This document shows positions 26,432 through 34,675 of a stretch of DNA of 64,000 nucleotides, piece after piece. Each line of letters opens with the position of its first letter. The first letter of the stretch is position 1. The translations under genes were made by a program, and so were the position numbers. The notes beneath the pieces are model-generated. The model had not been told where the DNA came from and made no database searches. It saw nothing but the letters and a program-made list of their open reading frames with translations. Source of the stretch: Streptomyces ambofaciens ATCC 23877 (GTDB lineage Bacteria > Actinomycetota > Actinomycetes > Streptomycetales > Streptomycetaceae); the NCBI RefSeq assembly GCF_001267885.1, contig NZ_CP012382.1, positions 3,583,001 to 3,647,000 of the forward strand, read 5' to 3'.

Positions 26432-28069
26432 TCCTGCCTAATCGTCCAGTCCGACAAGACCCTGCTCCTCGAAGTCGACCACGAGCAGGCCGGCGACTGC
26501 CGTCGGGCCATCGCGCCGTTCGCCGAACTGGAGCGGGCGCCGGAGCACATCCACACCTACCGGGTGACCCCGCTGGGCCTGTGGAACGCCCGGGCGGCCG
26601 GCCACGACGCCGAGCAGGTCGTGGACGCGCTCGTCGAGTACAGCCGCTACCCGGTGCCGCACGCGCTGCTGGTCGACATCGCCGAGACCATGGACCGCTA
26701 CGGCCGCCTCACCCTCTCCAAGCACCCGGCGCACGGGCTGGTCCTGACGACCACGGACCGCCCGGTGCTGGAGGAGGTGCTGAAGTCGAAGCGGATCGCG
26801 CCGCTGGTCGGCGCCCGCATCGACCCGGACACGGTGGCCGTGCACCCCTCCGAGCGCGGGCAGATCAAGCAGACGCTGCTGAAGCTGGGCTGGCCCGCCG
26901 AGGACCTCGCCGGGTACGTCGACGGCGAGGCGCACCCGATCGAGCTGGCCGAGGACGGCTGGGCGCTGCGCCCGTACCAGAAGCAGGCGGTGGAGAACTT
27001 CTGGCACGGCGGCAGCGGCGTCGTGGTGCTGCCCTGCGGCGCGGGCAAGACGCTGGTCGGGGCCGGTTCGATGGCGCAGGCCAAGTCGACGACGCTGATC
27101 CTGGTGACCAACACCGTCTCCGCCCGGCAGTGGAAGCACGAGCTGGTGAAGCGGACCTCCCTCACCGAGGAGGAGATCGGCGAGTACAGCGGGACGCGGA
27201 AGGAGATCCGGCCCGTCACCATCGCCACGTACCAGGTGCTGACGACCCGGCGGAAGGGCGTCTACCCGCACCTGGAGCTGTTCGACTCCCGGGACTGGGG
27301 GCTGATCGTCTACGACGAGGTGCACCTGCTGCCGGCGCCGGTCTTCAAGTTCACCGCCGACCTCCAGGCGCGGCGGCGGCTCGGCCTCACCGCGACGCTG
27401 GTGCGGGAGGACGGCCGCGAGTCGGACGTGTTCTCGCTGATCGGCCCGAAGCGTTTCGACGCGCCGTGGAAGGAGATCGAGGCACAGGGCTACATCGCGC
27501 CCGCCGACTGCGTGGAGGTCCGGGTCAACCTCACCGACTCCGAGCGGCTCGCGTACGCCACCGCCGAGACGGAGGAGAAGTACCGCTTCTGCGCGACGAC
27601 CGCGACCAAGCGGAAGGTGACGGAGGCGATCGTCCGGCGCTTCGCCGGGCAGCAGATCCTCGTCATCGGCCAGTACATCGACCAGCTCGACGAACTGGGC
27701 GAGCACCTGGGGGCGCCGGTCATCAAGGGCGAGACGTCCAACGCCCAGCGGGAGAAGCTCTTCGAGTCCTTCCGCCAGGGCGAGATCAGCGTCCTCGTCG
27801 TGTCGAAGGTCGCGAACTTCTCCATCGACCTGCCGGAGGCCACCGTCGCCATCCAGGTGTCGGGCACCTTCGGGTCCCGGCAGGAGGAGGCCCAGCGTCT
27901 GGGGCGGGTGCTGCGCCCGAAGTCCGACGGCCACCAGGCGCACTTCTACTCCGTGGTCGCGCGCGACACGCTCGACCAGGACTTCGCCGCGCACCGCCAG
28001 CGCTTCCTGGCGGAGCAGGGCTACGCGTACCGGATCATGGACGCGGACGAGCTGCTGACCGAGAGCTGA
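26429..28069 (+). CDS. XPB/Ssl2-type DNA helicase with element-supplied start
   Basis: A 546-residue superfamily 2 helicase of the bacterial XPB family, a DNA repair enzyme. Walker A is LPCGAGKTLVG (Lys207), the DEAD-type box is DEVH (296-299), and the C-terminal lobe has NFSIDLPEATVAIQVSG and EEAQRLGRVLRPK (motif VI with arginine fingers). The N-terminal domain (VDHEQAGDCRRAIAPFAEL) is family-typical. The first codons now read V-S-C-L-I-V-Q instead of V-N-G-P-L-I-V-Q because an element was inserted. Its promoter must now come from inside the integrase gene or from readthrough. Otherwise intact. Confidence 0.92.
   Translation: MSCLIVQSDKTLLLEVDHEQAGDCRRAIAPFAELERAPEHIHTYRVTPLGLWNARAAGHDAEQVVDALVEYSRYPVPHALLVDIAETMDRYGRLTLSKHPAHGLVLTTTDRPVLEEVLKSKRIAPLVGARIDPDTVAVHPSERGQIKQTLLKLGWPAEDLAGYVDGEAHPIELAEDGWALRPYQKQAVENFWHGGSGVVVLPCGAGKTLVGAGSMAQAKSTTLILVTNTVSARQWKHELVKRTSLTEEEIGEYSGTRKEIRPVTIATYQVLTTRRKGVYPHLELFDSRDWGLIVYDEVHLLPAPVFKFTADLQARRRLGLTATLVREDGRESDVFSLIGPKRFDAPWKEIEAQGYIAPADCVEVRVNLTDSERLAYATAETEEKYRFCATTATKRKVTEAIVRRFAGQQILVIGQYIDQLDELGEHLGAPVIKGETSNAQREKLFESFRQGEISVLVVSKVANFSIDLPEATVAIQVSGTFGSRQEEAQRLGRVLRPKSDGHQAHFYSVVARDTLDQDFAAHRQRFLAEQGYAYRIMDADELLTES
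26438..26448. other. Right attachment junction
   Basis: CTAATCGTCCA lies within codons 4-7 of the rebuilt helicase gene. To its right the sequence is host helicase; to its left it is element DNA. Confidence 0.75.
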
Positions 28070-28093
28070 CACCGGGGCCGGCTCCCGGGGCGC

Positions 28094-28279
28094 TCACCTG
28101 CGGCGGACGCCGGCCTCCTCGCCGTACTCGCCGAGCACGACCACGTCGAAGGCGGCGCCCGCGAACACCCTGACGGCGCGCAGGGCGTCACCGAGCCGGT
28201 GCCGGTGGCTGCCGGCCACGGGCGTGGCACCGGACGCGCGGCCCGGTGCCGGGGCGGGGGAGATGGTTGCTGCGCTCAT
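28094..28279 (-). CDS. Small Streptomyces protein (61 residues)
   Basis: From ATG 28279 the protein has a Ser/Pro/Ala-rich first half and a conserved-looking end, RLGDALRAVRVFAGAAFDVVVLGEYGEEAGVRRR, which could form one amphipathic or membrane-associated helix. I recall similar small proteins with the ending VVLGEYxEEAGVRR in streptomycetes but know no function. GGAG ends only 2 nt before the ATG, which is poor. Convergent with the helicase gene. Confidence 0.5.
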   Translation of the reverse strand: MSAATISPAPAPGRASGATPVAGSHRHRLGDALRAVRVFAGAAFDVVVLGEYGEEAGVRRR

Positions 28280-28567
28280 GTCTCCATGGTGCGACCGCGG
28301 ACCCCGGTCCGGCATCGGTCCTCGGACCCAACCCCGGCCCCGCCCGGTCCGCCTCCAGACGGACCCCCGCCCCTCACGTCGGAGGGCCTCGTCCCCTAGG
28401 GGTCGCGGGCGGGCGGGAAAACGGTTGGCCCCCGCGGTCCCCGCTCCCCTACACTCTCCGCTCCTGCCCGCCTCCCTCGCGGAGTGCCGCCTTCCGGACG
28501 GAAACCGGTCGGCCCACCGCGCGTACCCCGCGCGCCCACCACACAGCGGTCCTCCGGAGGCACTCCC

Positions 28568-30616
28568 TTGTCCACGCCCGTCCATGACGACCCCCTCTCC
28601 CGCGAGCGCTCGCACCTCGCCGCGTCCCGTGCCGCCCTGCGTGCCATGCGCGAGGACGTGGAGGCCCTCGACATCACCGACGTCACCGCGAACTGGGTCA
28701 ACGCCGCGGTGCTGGAGAGCCAGATCGAGGAGCGCGTCAAGGCGCTCGCCGACCTGAGCGACACCCCGCTGTTCTTCGGCCGGCTCGACTACCTGCACAC
28801 CCCGGGTGCGGAGCGGGCCGAGGGCGCGGAGGGGGAGAGCTTCTACATCGGGCGCCGGCACGTGCACGACGCGGACGGCGACCCGATGGTGATCGACTGG
28901 CGGGCGCCGGTGTCGCAGCCGTTCTACCGGGCGTCCAAGAAGGACCCGATGGACGTCGGACTGCGCCGCCGCTTCGGGTACACCGGCGGCGAGCTCACGG
29001 CGTACGAGGACGAGCACCTGTCCGACCCGGCGGAGGCGGCGGTCACCAGCAGGCTGCTCCAGCAGGAGATCGAGCGGCCCCGTGTCGGTCCGATGCGCGA
29101 CATCGTGGCGACCATCCAGCCCGAGCAGGACGAGATCGTGCGCGCCGGGCTGTCCGGCTCGGTCTGCGTGCAGGGCGGCCCCGGCACCGGGAAGACCGCC
29201 GTCGGCCTGCACCGGGTCGCCTACCTCCTCTACGCGCACCGCGAGCGCCTCGCCCGCACCGGCACCCTCGTGATCGGACCGAACCGGTCCTTCCTGCACT
29301 ACATCGAACAGGTGCTCCCGGCGCTCGGTGAGCTGACGGTCCGCCAGGCCACCGTCGACGACCTGGTGGCCCACGTCGAGGTGCGGGGCGCGGACGAGGC
29401 GACGACGGCGGTGGTCAAGGGCGACGCGCGGATGGCCGAGGTGCTGCGCCGGGCCCTCTACTCGCACGTCACCCTGCCCACCGAGGGGGTCGTCGTGGTG
29501 CGCGGCTCCCGGCGCTGGCGGGTGCCGGCGTACGAACTGGAGGAGATCGTCCGCGAGCTGCTGGCCCGCGACATCCGCTACGGCGCCGCCCGCGAGGCCC
29601 TTCCCCAGCGGATCGCGCACTCCGTGCTGGTGCAGATGGAGCGGGCCGGCGAGGCGCCGGACGACCGGGTGCAGAACGCGGTGGCCCGCGACGCCGCCGT
29701 GAAGGCGCTGGTGAAGTCCGTCTGGCCGCAGGTGGAGCCCGCCAGGCTCGTCCTGCGCCTCCTGTCGGACGCGGACTTCCTCGCGGAGCACTCCGAGGGC
29801 GTCCTCACCGACGACGAGCGCAAGGCGGTGCTGTGGGTGAGGCCGGCCCGCTCGGTGCGGGCGGCCAGGTGGTCTCCCGCCGACGCCGTGCTGATCGACG
29901 AGGCCACCGACCTGATCGAACGCACGCACTCCCTGGGGCACGTGGTGCTCGACGAGGCACAGGACCTGTCCCCCATGCAGTACCGCGCGGTGGGCCGGCG
30001 CTGCACCACCGGTTCGGCGACCGTCCTCGGGGACCTGGCGCAGGGGACCACGCCGTGGGCGACCCGCAGCTGGTCCGAGGCGCTGGCCCACCTGGGCAAG
30101 GGCGAGGCCGTGGTGGAGGAGCTGACGGCCGGTTTCCGTGTGCCGACGGACGTGATCGCGTACGCCTCCCGGCTGCTGCCGCACATCGCGCCGGGCCTGA
30201 CGCCGGTGGCGTCGATCCGCGAGAACCCGGGCTTCTTCGACATCCGCGAAGCCCCCGACGGGACGGCGGACGTCCTGGCGGCCTGCCGCGAACTGCTGGA
30301 GCGGGAGGGCTCGGTCGGCCTGATCGCCGCCGACGCGCGGGTGGCCGAGCTGGCGGCGGCCCTCGGGACGGCGGGGCTCGGATTCGTGGGTCCCGGCGAG
30401 GAGACCACGCGCGCCACCCGCCTGACCCTGGTCCCGGCCTCCCTGGCCAAGGGCCTGGAGTACGACTACGTGGTCCTGGACGAGCCGCAGGCGGTGGTCG
30501 ACGGCGAGCCGGACGAACGGACGGGGCTGCGGCGGCTGTACGTGGCGCTGACCCGCGCGGTCTCGGGCCTGATCGTCACCCACGGCACGGACCTGCCCGC
30601 CCAGCTGACCCGGTAG
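28568..30616 (+). CDS. HelD/HelR-type RNA polymerase-associated ATPase
   Basis: 682 residues from TTG 28568 with GGAGG 8 nt upstream. The N-terminal 90 residues are helical and charged (ERSHLAASRAALRAMREDVEAL), the arm that enters the polymerase channel in HelD. The UvrD-like motor has Walker A GGPGTGKTAVG (Lys209), Walker B/Q-motif region VVLDEAQDLSPMQYR (Asp462), and LYVALTRAVSGLIV near the end. HelD proteins free stalled RNA polymerase; the HelR branch also displaces rifamycin. I found no rifamycin-associated element upstream. A CCCCTAGGGG palindrome lies at 28393-28402. The gene is monocistronic. Confidence 0.85.
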   Translation: MSTPVHDDPLSRERSHLAASRAALRAMREDVEALDITDVTANWVNAAVLESQIEERVKALADLSDTPLFFGRLDYLHTPGAERAEGAEGESFYIGRRHVHDADGDPMVIDWRAPVSQPFYRASKKDPMDVGLRRRFGYTGGELTAYEDEHLSDPAEAAVTSRLLQQEIERPRVGPMRDIVATIQPEQDEIVRAGLSGSVCVQGGPGTGKTAVGLHRVAYLLYAHRERLARTGTLVIGPNRSFLHYIEQVLPALGELTVRQATVDDLVAHVEVRGADEATTAVVKGDARMAEVLRRALYSHVTLPTEGVVVVRGSRRWRVPAYELEEIVRELLARDIRYGAAREALPQRIAHSVLVQMERAGEAPDDRVQNAVARDAAVKALVKSVWPQVEPARLVLRLLSDADFLAEHSEGVLTDDERKAVLWVRPARSVRAARWSPADAVLIDEATDLIERTHSLGHVVLDEAQDLSPMQYRAVGRRCTTGSATVLGDLAQGTTPWATRSWSEALAHLGKGEAVVEELTAGFRVPTDVIAYASRLLPHIAPGLTPVASIRENPGFFDIREAPDGTADVLAACRELLEREGSVGLIAADARVAELAAALGTAGLGFVGPGEETTRATRLTLVPASLAKGLEYDYVVLDEPQAVVDGEPDERTGLRRLYVALTRAVSGLIVTHGTDLPAQLTR

Positions 30617-31022
30617 CGCCCCTCCGCCGGCGGGCGCGGGCCGCGGGCTGCGGGCTGCGGCAGGGACCCGCCCGCGGCTGCGAGAGGACGGCACGGACCC
30701 GACCGCACCCACGACGGGGCGGCACGACCACCCGCGGCTGCGGGCGCGGGCTGCGGGCTGCGGGCTGCGGGCTGCGGGCTGCGGGCTGCGGGCTGCGGGC
30801 TGCGGCAGGGAGCCGGCCACGCCCCGGTGGCCACGCCCCGGTGGCCACGCCCCGGCTACGGGGAGACCGGCAGAGCCCTCGCGCCCGCGGCCACGAGAGG
30901 GGCGGCAGAACCGCCGCGCCCGCGCCCACGGCTGCGAGGAGACGGCACGGCCCCGGCCGCACCCGCGGCGAGGGCGGCACGTCCACCCGCGGGCCGCGGC
31001 AGGGACCCGCTCGCGCCCGCCG
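30617..31022. repeat. Repeat-filled intergenic region
   Basis: There is no gene here. Contents include seven perfect CTGCGGG units in tandem (30751-30799) plus a partial eighth; two and a fraction copies of the 14-mer CCACGCCCCGGTGG (30817-30855); and imperfect copies of a longer unit with the theme GGCTGCGAGxGGACGGCACGG (around 30676 and 30932). The arrangement suggests expansion by slippage between the converging helD and cutC genes. Confidence 0.8.
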
Positions 31023-31757
31023 CTACGGGAGGCCGGCGGAGCCCTCCGCGGCCGCGGGGGCCGTCGCCTGGGCGTCCAGTGCCCGGCGCCACTGCGCCAC
31101 GGCCTCCGCCGACACCGGGCCCGTCCACCCGGAGGGCCGCGCCGCGCCGCCGATGTGGAAGCCGTCGATCCCGGCGTCCAGCAGACCCGGTACGTGCTCC
31201 AGCCGCAGGCCGCCGCCGACCAGCAGCCGCTGCTCGTACCCCGGCTCCCCCCGCCGCCGCGCCTCGGCGAGCAGGACGGCCAGCCCGTCGTCCACCCCGC
31301 CCGCCGACCCGGCGGTCAGGTAGGTGTCCAGCCCCGGGAGGTCCGCGAGCTGCTTGCGCAGGGCGTCCCGGTCGGCGGCGCGGTCGATCGCGCGGTGGAA
31401 GGTCCACCGGCACCCGTCCAGCGCCCCGGCGACCCGCTCCACGGCCGCGAGGTCCACGTCCCCGTGCGCGTCGAGGAACCCGAGCACGAACTGCGTGGCC
31501 CCGGCCTCCCTCATCTCCGCGGCGAGCCGCACCAGCCGCTCGACGTCCCCGGCGGCGAACCCGTCCGCGAGCCGCAGCATCACCCGCAGGTCGATGTCGA
31601 CGGCCCCGCGGATCGCGGCGACCGTCGCGGCCGACGGGGTGAGGCCGTCGGCCGCCATGTCGGTGACCAGTTCGAGGCGATCCGCGCCTCCGGCCTGGGC
31701 GGCGACCGCGTCCTCGACGTCGAGGGCGATCACCTCCAGGACTGCACGCTTGCTCAT
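31023..31757 (-). CDS. cutC: CutC-family protein
   Basis: 244 residues with the TIM-barrel features of CutC: LEVIALDVEDAVAAQAGGADRLELVTDMAADGLTPS at the start, FVLGFLDAHGDVD in the middle, TFHRAIDRA, and LVGGGL late in the barrel. CutC was linked to copper tolerance in E. coli, but a direct copper role is doubtful in many organisms. The stop codon abuts the repeat region. Transcribed alone. Confidence 0.9.
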   Translation of the reverse strand: MSKRAVLEVIALDVEDAVAAQAGGADRLELVTDMAADGLTPSAATVAAIRGAVDIDLRVMLRLADGFAAGDVERLVRLAAEMREAGATQFVLGFLDAHGDVDLAAVERVAGALDGCRWTFHRAIDRAADRDALRKQLADLPGLDTYLTAGSAGGVDDGLAVLLAEARRRGEPGYEQRLLVGGGLRLEHVPGLLDAGIDGFHIGGAARPSGWTGPVSAEAVAQWRRALDAQATAPAAAEGSAGLP

Positions 31758-31860
31758 GGGACCCCATTCGTCGGCCTGGTACAGGTCTAGTCCAATCCAA
31801 GCCTACGCCCAGACGGCCGGGCCCGACCCCTCACCTCCGCACGCGCGACCGCGCCGCCGC

Positions 31861-32562
31861 TCAGCCGCCGAAGAGGTTCAGCTCCGCCTCCCGCACCCCG
31901 GCCAGCTCGTACCCGGCCGCCCCGTCCGCGTCGGCCGCGCCGTTCACGGGACGGCCCGCGTACAGCCGTACGAGGGTCGCGGCGTCCCCGATGAACCGCC
32001 CCGGCGGCCGCTCACCGTTCACCGCGCCCAGCTTCAGCGGCTCGTCCACGTCGTCGAGGTCGGCGTGGAGCGGGACGTGGCCGCGGTCGCGGGTGAGGGT
32101 GCCGAGCAGCGCCAGCGCCTCCGGCAGCCCGCGCCCCGCGTACGCCCCCGGCTCACCGAGGGCCACCCGCACATCGCCCGCGTGCACCCACTCGCCCAGC
32201 GCGATCCCGTCCAGCGCACCGCCCGCGCGGCCGATCACCGGACCGGCCTCGGTCATCCCGCGCTCCAGTTCGTCGACGATCCGGGCATGGGTCCAGCCGG
32301 CGCGTTCGGCGATGTCACGGTCGTTGGACTCGGGCGAGAAGACGCCCTCCTCGAAGCGGTTCTCCACCACCCGGATCAGCGCGGCGGAGCAGTGCGCCAG
32401 CACGTCCCGCACGGTCCACCCCGGGCACGCGGCCACCGGCAGCGCGAAGTCCTCCTCCGTCCGGGAGCGCAGCAGCGGCACCAGCTCGTCCCGCTCGATG
32501 GCCAGCAGCCGCCCGGGCCGCTCGGGGTCGCGTACGTCGTGCACGTCTGCAGGAGTCGTCAT
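31861..32562 (-). CDS. Mycothiol-dependent maleylpyruvate-isomerase family protein
   Basis: 233 residues. The N-terminal DinB/MDMPI four-helix domain is seen in PVAACPGWTVRDVLAHCSAALI (about 43-64), with the metal-ligand His in LAHC and a further His in WTHARIVDELERG, then WVHAGDVRVALG. This family, abundant in actinobacteria, uses mycothiol in place of glutathione; individual substrates are mostly unknown. A TAACGT box about 8 nt upstream of the ATG suggests a leaderless start. The second gene of this type, fused to an acetyltransferase, lies 0.8 kb away. Confidence 0.82.
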   Translation of the reverse strand: MTTPADVHDVRDPERPGRLLAIERDELVPLLRSRTEEDFALPVAACPGWTVRDVLAHCSAALIRVVENRFEEGVFSPESNDRDIAERAGWTHARIVDELERGMTEAGPVIGRAGGALDGIALGEWVHAGDVRVALGEPGAYAGRGLPEALALLGTLTRDRGHVPLHADLDDVDEPLKLGAVNGERPPGRFIGDAATLVRLYAGRPVNGAADADGAAGYELAGVREAELNLFGG

Positions 32563-32655
32563 GGCTCCACGTTAGGCGCGGCCCCGCCCCGAGGTCAGCA
32601 CCACGGGGCCCCGGGACCGCACGGGCCGGGCCGGCGGTCCGGCCCCGCTGGAACA

Positions 32656-33327
32656 ATGGGCGCCATGGCCGATCTCGACGCCCTGCGCTCCCGCTGGCTG
32701 CACGCCCTCCTCCCGGCCCGCGAGGGCGCCGGACACCCCGACCCGCACCGGTACGCCGACGAGTTGCTGCGCCGGTGGTCCGAGCCGCAGCGGCGGTACC
32801 ACACGCTCGCCCACCTCACCGCGGTCCTGGACCACGTCGACGTGCTGGAGGAGCACGCGGCCGACCCGGCCGTGGTCCGGCTGGCCGCGTGGTTCCACGA
32901 CGCGGTGTACCTGCCCGAGCGGTCCGAGAACGAGGAGCGGTCGGCGCGCCTGGCCGAACGGGCGCTCCCCGAGGCGGGCGTGCCGGCGGCCAGGACCGCC
33001 GAGGTGGCCCGGCTGGTCCGGCTCACCGTCACCCACGCCCCGGCCGGCGACGACCGCGACGGGCAGGTGCTGTGCGACGCCGACCTGGCCGTGCTGGCCT
33101 CGCCGCCGTCGGCGTACGCCGCGTACACGGCGGCCGTGCGCGAGGAGTACCACTTCGTGCCGAACGACGCCTTCCGCGAGGGGCGCGCCGCGGTGCTCCG
33201 CCGGCTCCTCGCCCTGCCCCGGCTGTTCCACACCCCGTACGGGCGGCGCGCGTGGGAGGCGACCGCCCGGTACAACCTCACGGGCGAGCTGGAAATGCTG
33301 TCGCCCGGCGGCGACCCGGCCCCGTAG
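32656..33327 (+). CDS. HD-domain metal-dependent phosphohydrolase
   Basis: About 223 residues. Metal ligands are visible as RRYHTLAHLTAVLDH (His of YHTLAH) and AAWFHDAVY (the HD pair), then LCDADLAVLA with the later Asp. This matches the family of predicted HD hydrolases with N-terminal YHNxxH. Substrate unknown. The start may be ATG 32656 or 32665, within ACAATGGGCGCCATGGCC as in the HAD gene at 13.2 kb. The following gene begins 10 bp after its stop. Confidence 0.8.
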   Translation: MGAMADLDALRSRWLHALLPAREGAGHPDPHRYADELLRRWSEPQRRYHTLAHLTAVLDHVDVLEEHAADPAVVRLAAWFHDAVYLPERSENEERSARLAERALPEAGVPAARTAEVARLVRLTVTHAPAGDDRDGQVLCDADLAVLASPPSAYAAYTAAVREEYHFVPNDAFREGRAAVLRRLLALPRLFHTPYGRRAWEATARYNLTGELEMLSPGGDPAP

Positions 33328-33337
33328 CCTGCCCGGC

Positions 33338-34405
33338 ATGCGGAACATGGGTGGGGAACAGGTGGAGGAGGCCGTCGCGGGCGCCGTCGCGCTGCTGCGC
33401 ACGGCGACGGACCGGGACTGGGAGGGGGTGCGGGCCGGCCGGCTGGAGTGGAGCTGCCGGTACACGGCGGAGCACGTCGCGGGCGACCTCATCGCCTACG
33501 CGGGCCAGCTCGCCGGACGCGCCACCGAGGCCTACGTGCCCTTCGAGATCACCCTGGACGAGGGCACCGGCAACGAGGGCGTCCTCCAGGTGATCGAGAC
33601 CACCGGCGCCCTGCTCGCCGCCACCGTCCGCACCACCCCGCGCGAGGTCCGCGCCTTCCACCCGTACCCCTTCCGCAGCGCGGACCGCGAGGGGTTCGCG
33701 GCGATGGGGGTCACCGAGGTGCTGGTGCACACGCACGACATCGCCGAGGGCCTGGGCCTGGCGTACGAGCCGCCCGCCGAGCTGTGCGCGGACGTCCTCG
33801 CCCGGATCTTCCCGCACGTGCAGCCCGGCACCGACCCCTGGCGCACCCTGCTGTGGGCCACCGGCCGCGGCGAGCTGCCGGGACGCGCCCCGCTCACCGA
33901 GTGGCGCTGGAGCAACAACCTGGTCCTCCCCGCCGGACGGCTCACCCTCCAGGGCCTCACCCCCGCCTCGGCCGCCGATCTCGCGGCCGGGGGCGACGGC
34001 GGCTTCGCGTGGACCGACAGCGGGCCCTTCCAGGGCACGCGGGAGGGCGCCGGACTGCTGTGGAAGGCGTACGAGGCGGGGGTGCACCGGCCGGAGTGGG
34101 GGGTCTTCGTGCTCGTCCGGAACGAGGACGGCCGCGCGGTCGGCGCCATGGGCTTCCACGGGCCGCCGGACGAGGAGGGCCGGGCCGAGATCGGCTACGA
34201 CCTCGCGGAGGACGCCCGCGGCGAGGGCTACGCCACCGAGGCGCTGCGCGCGCTGTCGGCGTGGCCGCCGGCGCGTCGGGACGGCACCACCCTCCTGGCG
34301 AAGATCGACCGGGACAACGTCCGCTCGCAGGGCGTCGTCACCCGCGCCGGTTACCGCCTGGTCGCCGAGGACGAGAAGCTGCTCGTCTACGAGCTGCGCG
34401 GCTGA
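33338..34405 (+). CDS. Fusion of MDMPI-like domain and GNAT acetyltransferase
   Basis: 355 residues. The first 200 resemble the DinB/MDMPI fold: LEWSCRYTAEHVAGDLIAYAGQLAG (about 36-60) and VTEVLVHTHDIAEGLGL with the metal-type His residues. The C-terminal 150 form a GNAT domain: WGVFVLVRNEDGRAVGAMGFHG, then IGYDLAEDARGEGYATEAL (acetyl-CoA loop) and DRDNVRSQGVVTRAGYRL. Such a fusion suggests one pathway acting on a thiol- or amine-bearing small molecule, but that is a guess. Nineteen bases of its end overlap the DUF4031 gene on the other strand. Confidence 0.8.
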   Translation: MRNMGGEQVEEAVAGAVALLRTATDRDWEGVRAGRLEWSCRYTAEHVAGDLIAYAGQLAGRATEAYVPFEITLDEGTGNEGVLQVIETTGALLAATVRTTPREVRAFHPYPFRSADREGFAAMGVTEVLVHTHDIAEGLGLAYEPPAELCADVLARIFPHVQPGTDPWRTLLWATGRGELPGRAPLTEWRWSNNLVLPAGRLTLQGLTPASAADLAAGGDGGFAWTDSGPFQGTREGAGLLWKAYEAGVHRPEWGVFVLVRNEDGRAVGAMGFHGPPDEEGRAEIGYDLAEDARGEGYATEALRALSAWPPARRDGTTLLAKIDRDNVRSQGVVTRAGYRLVAEDEKLLVYELRG

Positions 34406-34665
34406 GCCCCGCCCTTCCTGCGCCGCAGCCCCGCACCGTGCAGCAGCCGCACCACCTCGCGGCTGCTGACCTCCCGCGCCCCGGCGGACACGGCGTCGGC
34501 GTACCGCTGGGCGGGGATGTCGTAGTGGTCGCGTTCGAAGGCGCGGCGCGGCACGCCCAGGGCCTCGGCGAAGGCGTGGAGTTCGGCGTAGGAGACGTCG
34601 CTCACGAGGTGGGACCACATCCGGCCGTGGCCGGGCCAGGCGGGCGGGTCGATGTAGACGGTCAC
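34387..34665 (-). CDS. DUF4031 protein
   Basis: 92 residues beginning MTVYIDPPAWPGHGRMWSHL, the DUF4031 signature, followed by YAELHAFAEALGVPRRAFERDHYDIP with conserved His and Asp residues that could bind metal. The family is of unknown function and common in actinobacteria. It follows the 126-residue gene by 10 bp on the same strand, so they are likely one operon. Confidence 0.85.
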   Translation of the reverse strand: MTVYIDPPAWPGHGRMWSHLVSDVSYAELHAFAEALGVPRRAFERDHYDIPAQRYADAVSAGAREVSSREVVRLLHGAGLRRRKGGAQPRSS

Positions 34666-34675
34666 CGGTCCCCCC

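Larger units (their letters stand above)
17745..26448. mobile_element. Serine-integrase element of about 8.7 kb inserted in the XPB helicase gene
   Basis: The two junctions share ATCGTCCA (17745-17752 and 26441-26448) with CT two bases upstream of each. Removing one copy and everything between restores an unbroken helicase start (MNGPLIVQSDK). A large serine integrase lies at the right end, reading inward. Cargo, left to right: an anti-phage-like nuclease/HerA pair, Nudix and XRE genes, three small genes, an atypical kinase and a short ORF. There are no phage structural, replication or conjugation genes, so it is a non-autonomous or minimal integrative island. G+C is clearly lower in 18.3-21.2 kb than in the flanks. 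Confidence 0.85.

Noticed and set aside
28280..28567. Rifamycin-associated element upstream of the HelD/HelR gene
   Set aside because: No long inverted repeat of the RAE type was found; only CCCCTAGGGG, which is too short and different.
30751..30805. CTGCGGG array as a CRISPR or iteron origin
   Set aside because: A seven-base unit without spacers, no Rep gene or AT-rich region nearby; better explained as slippage.
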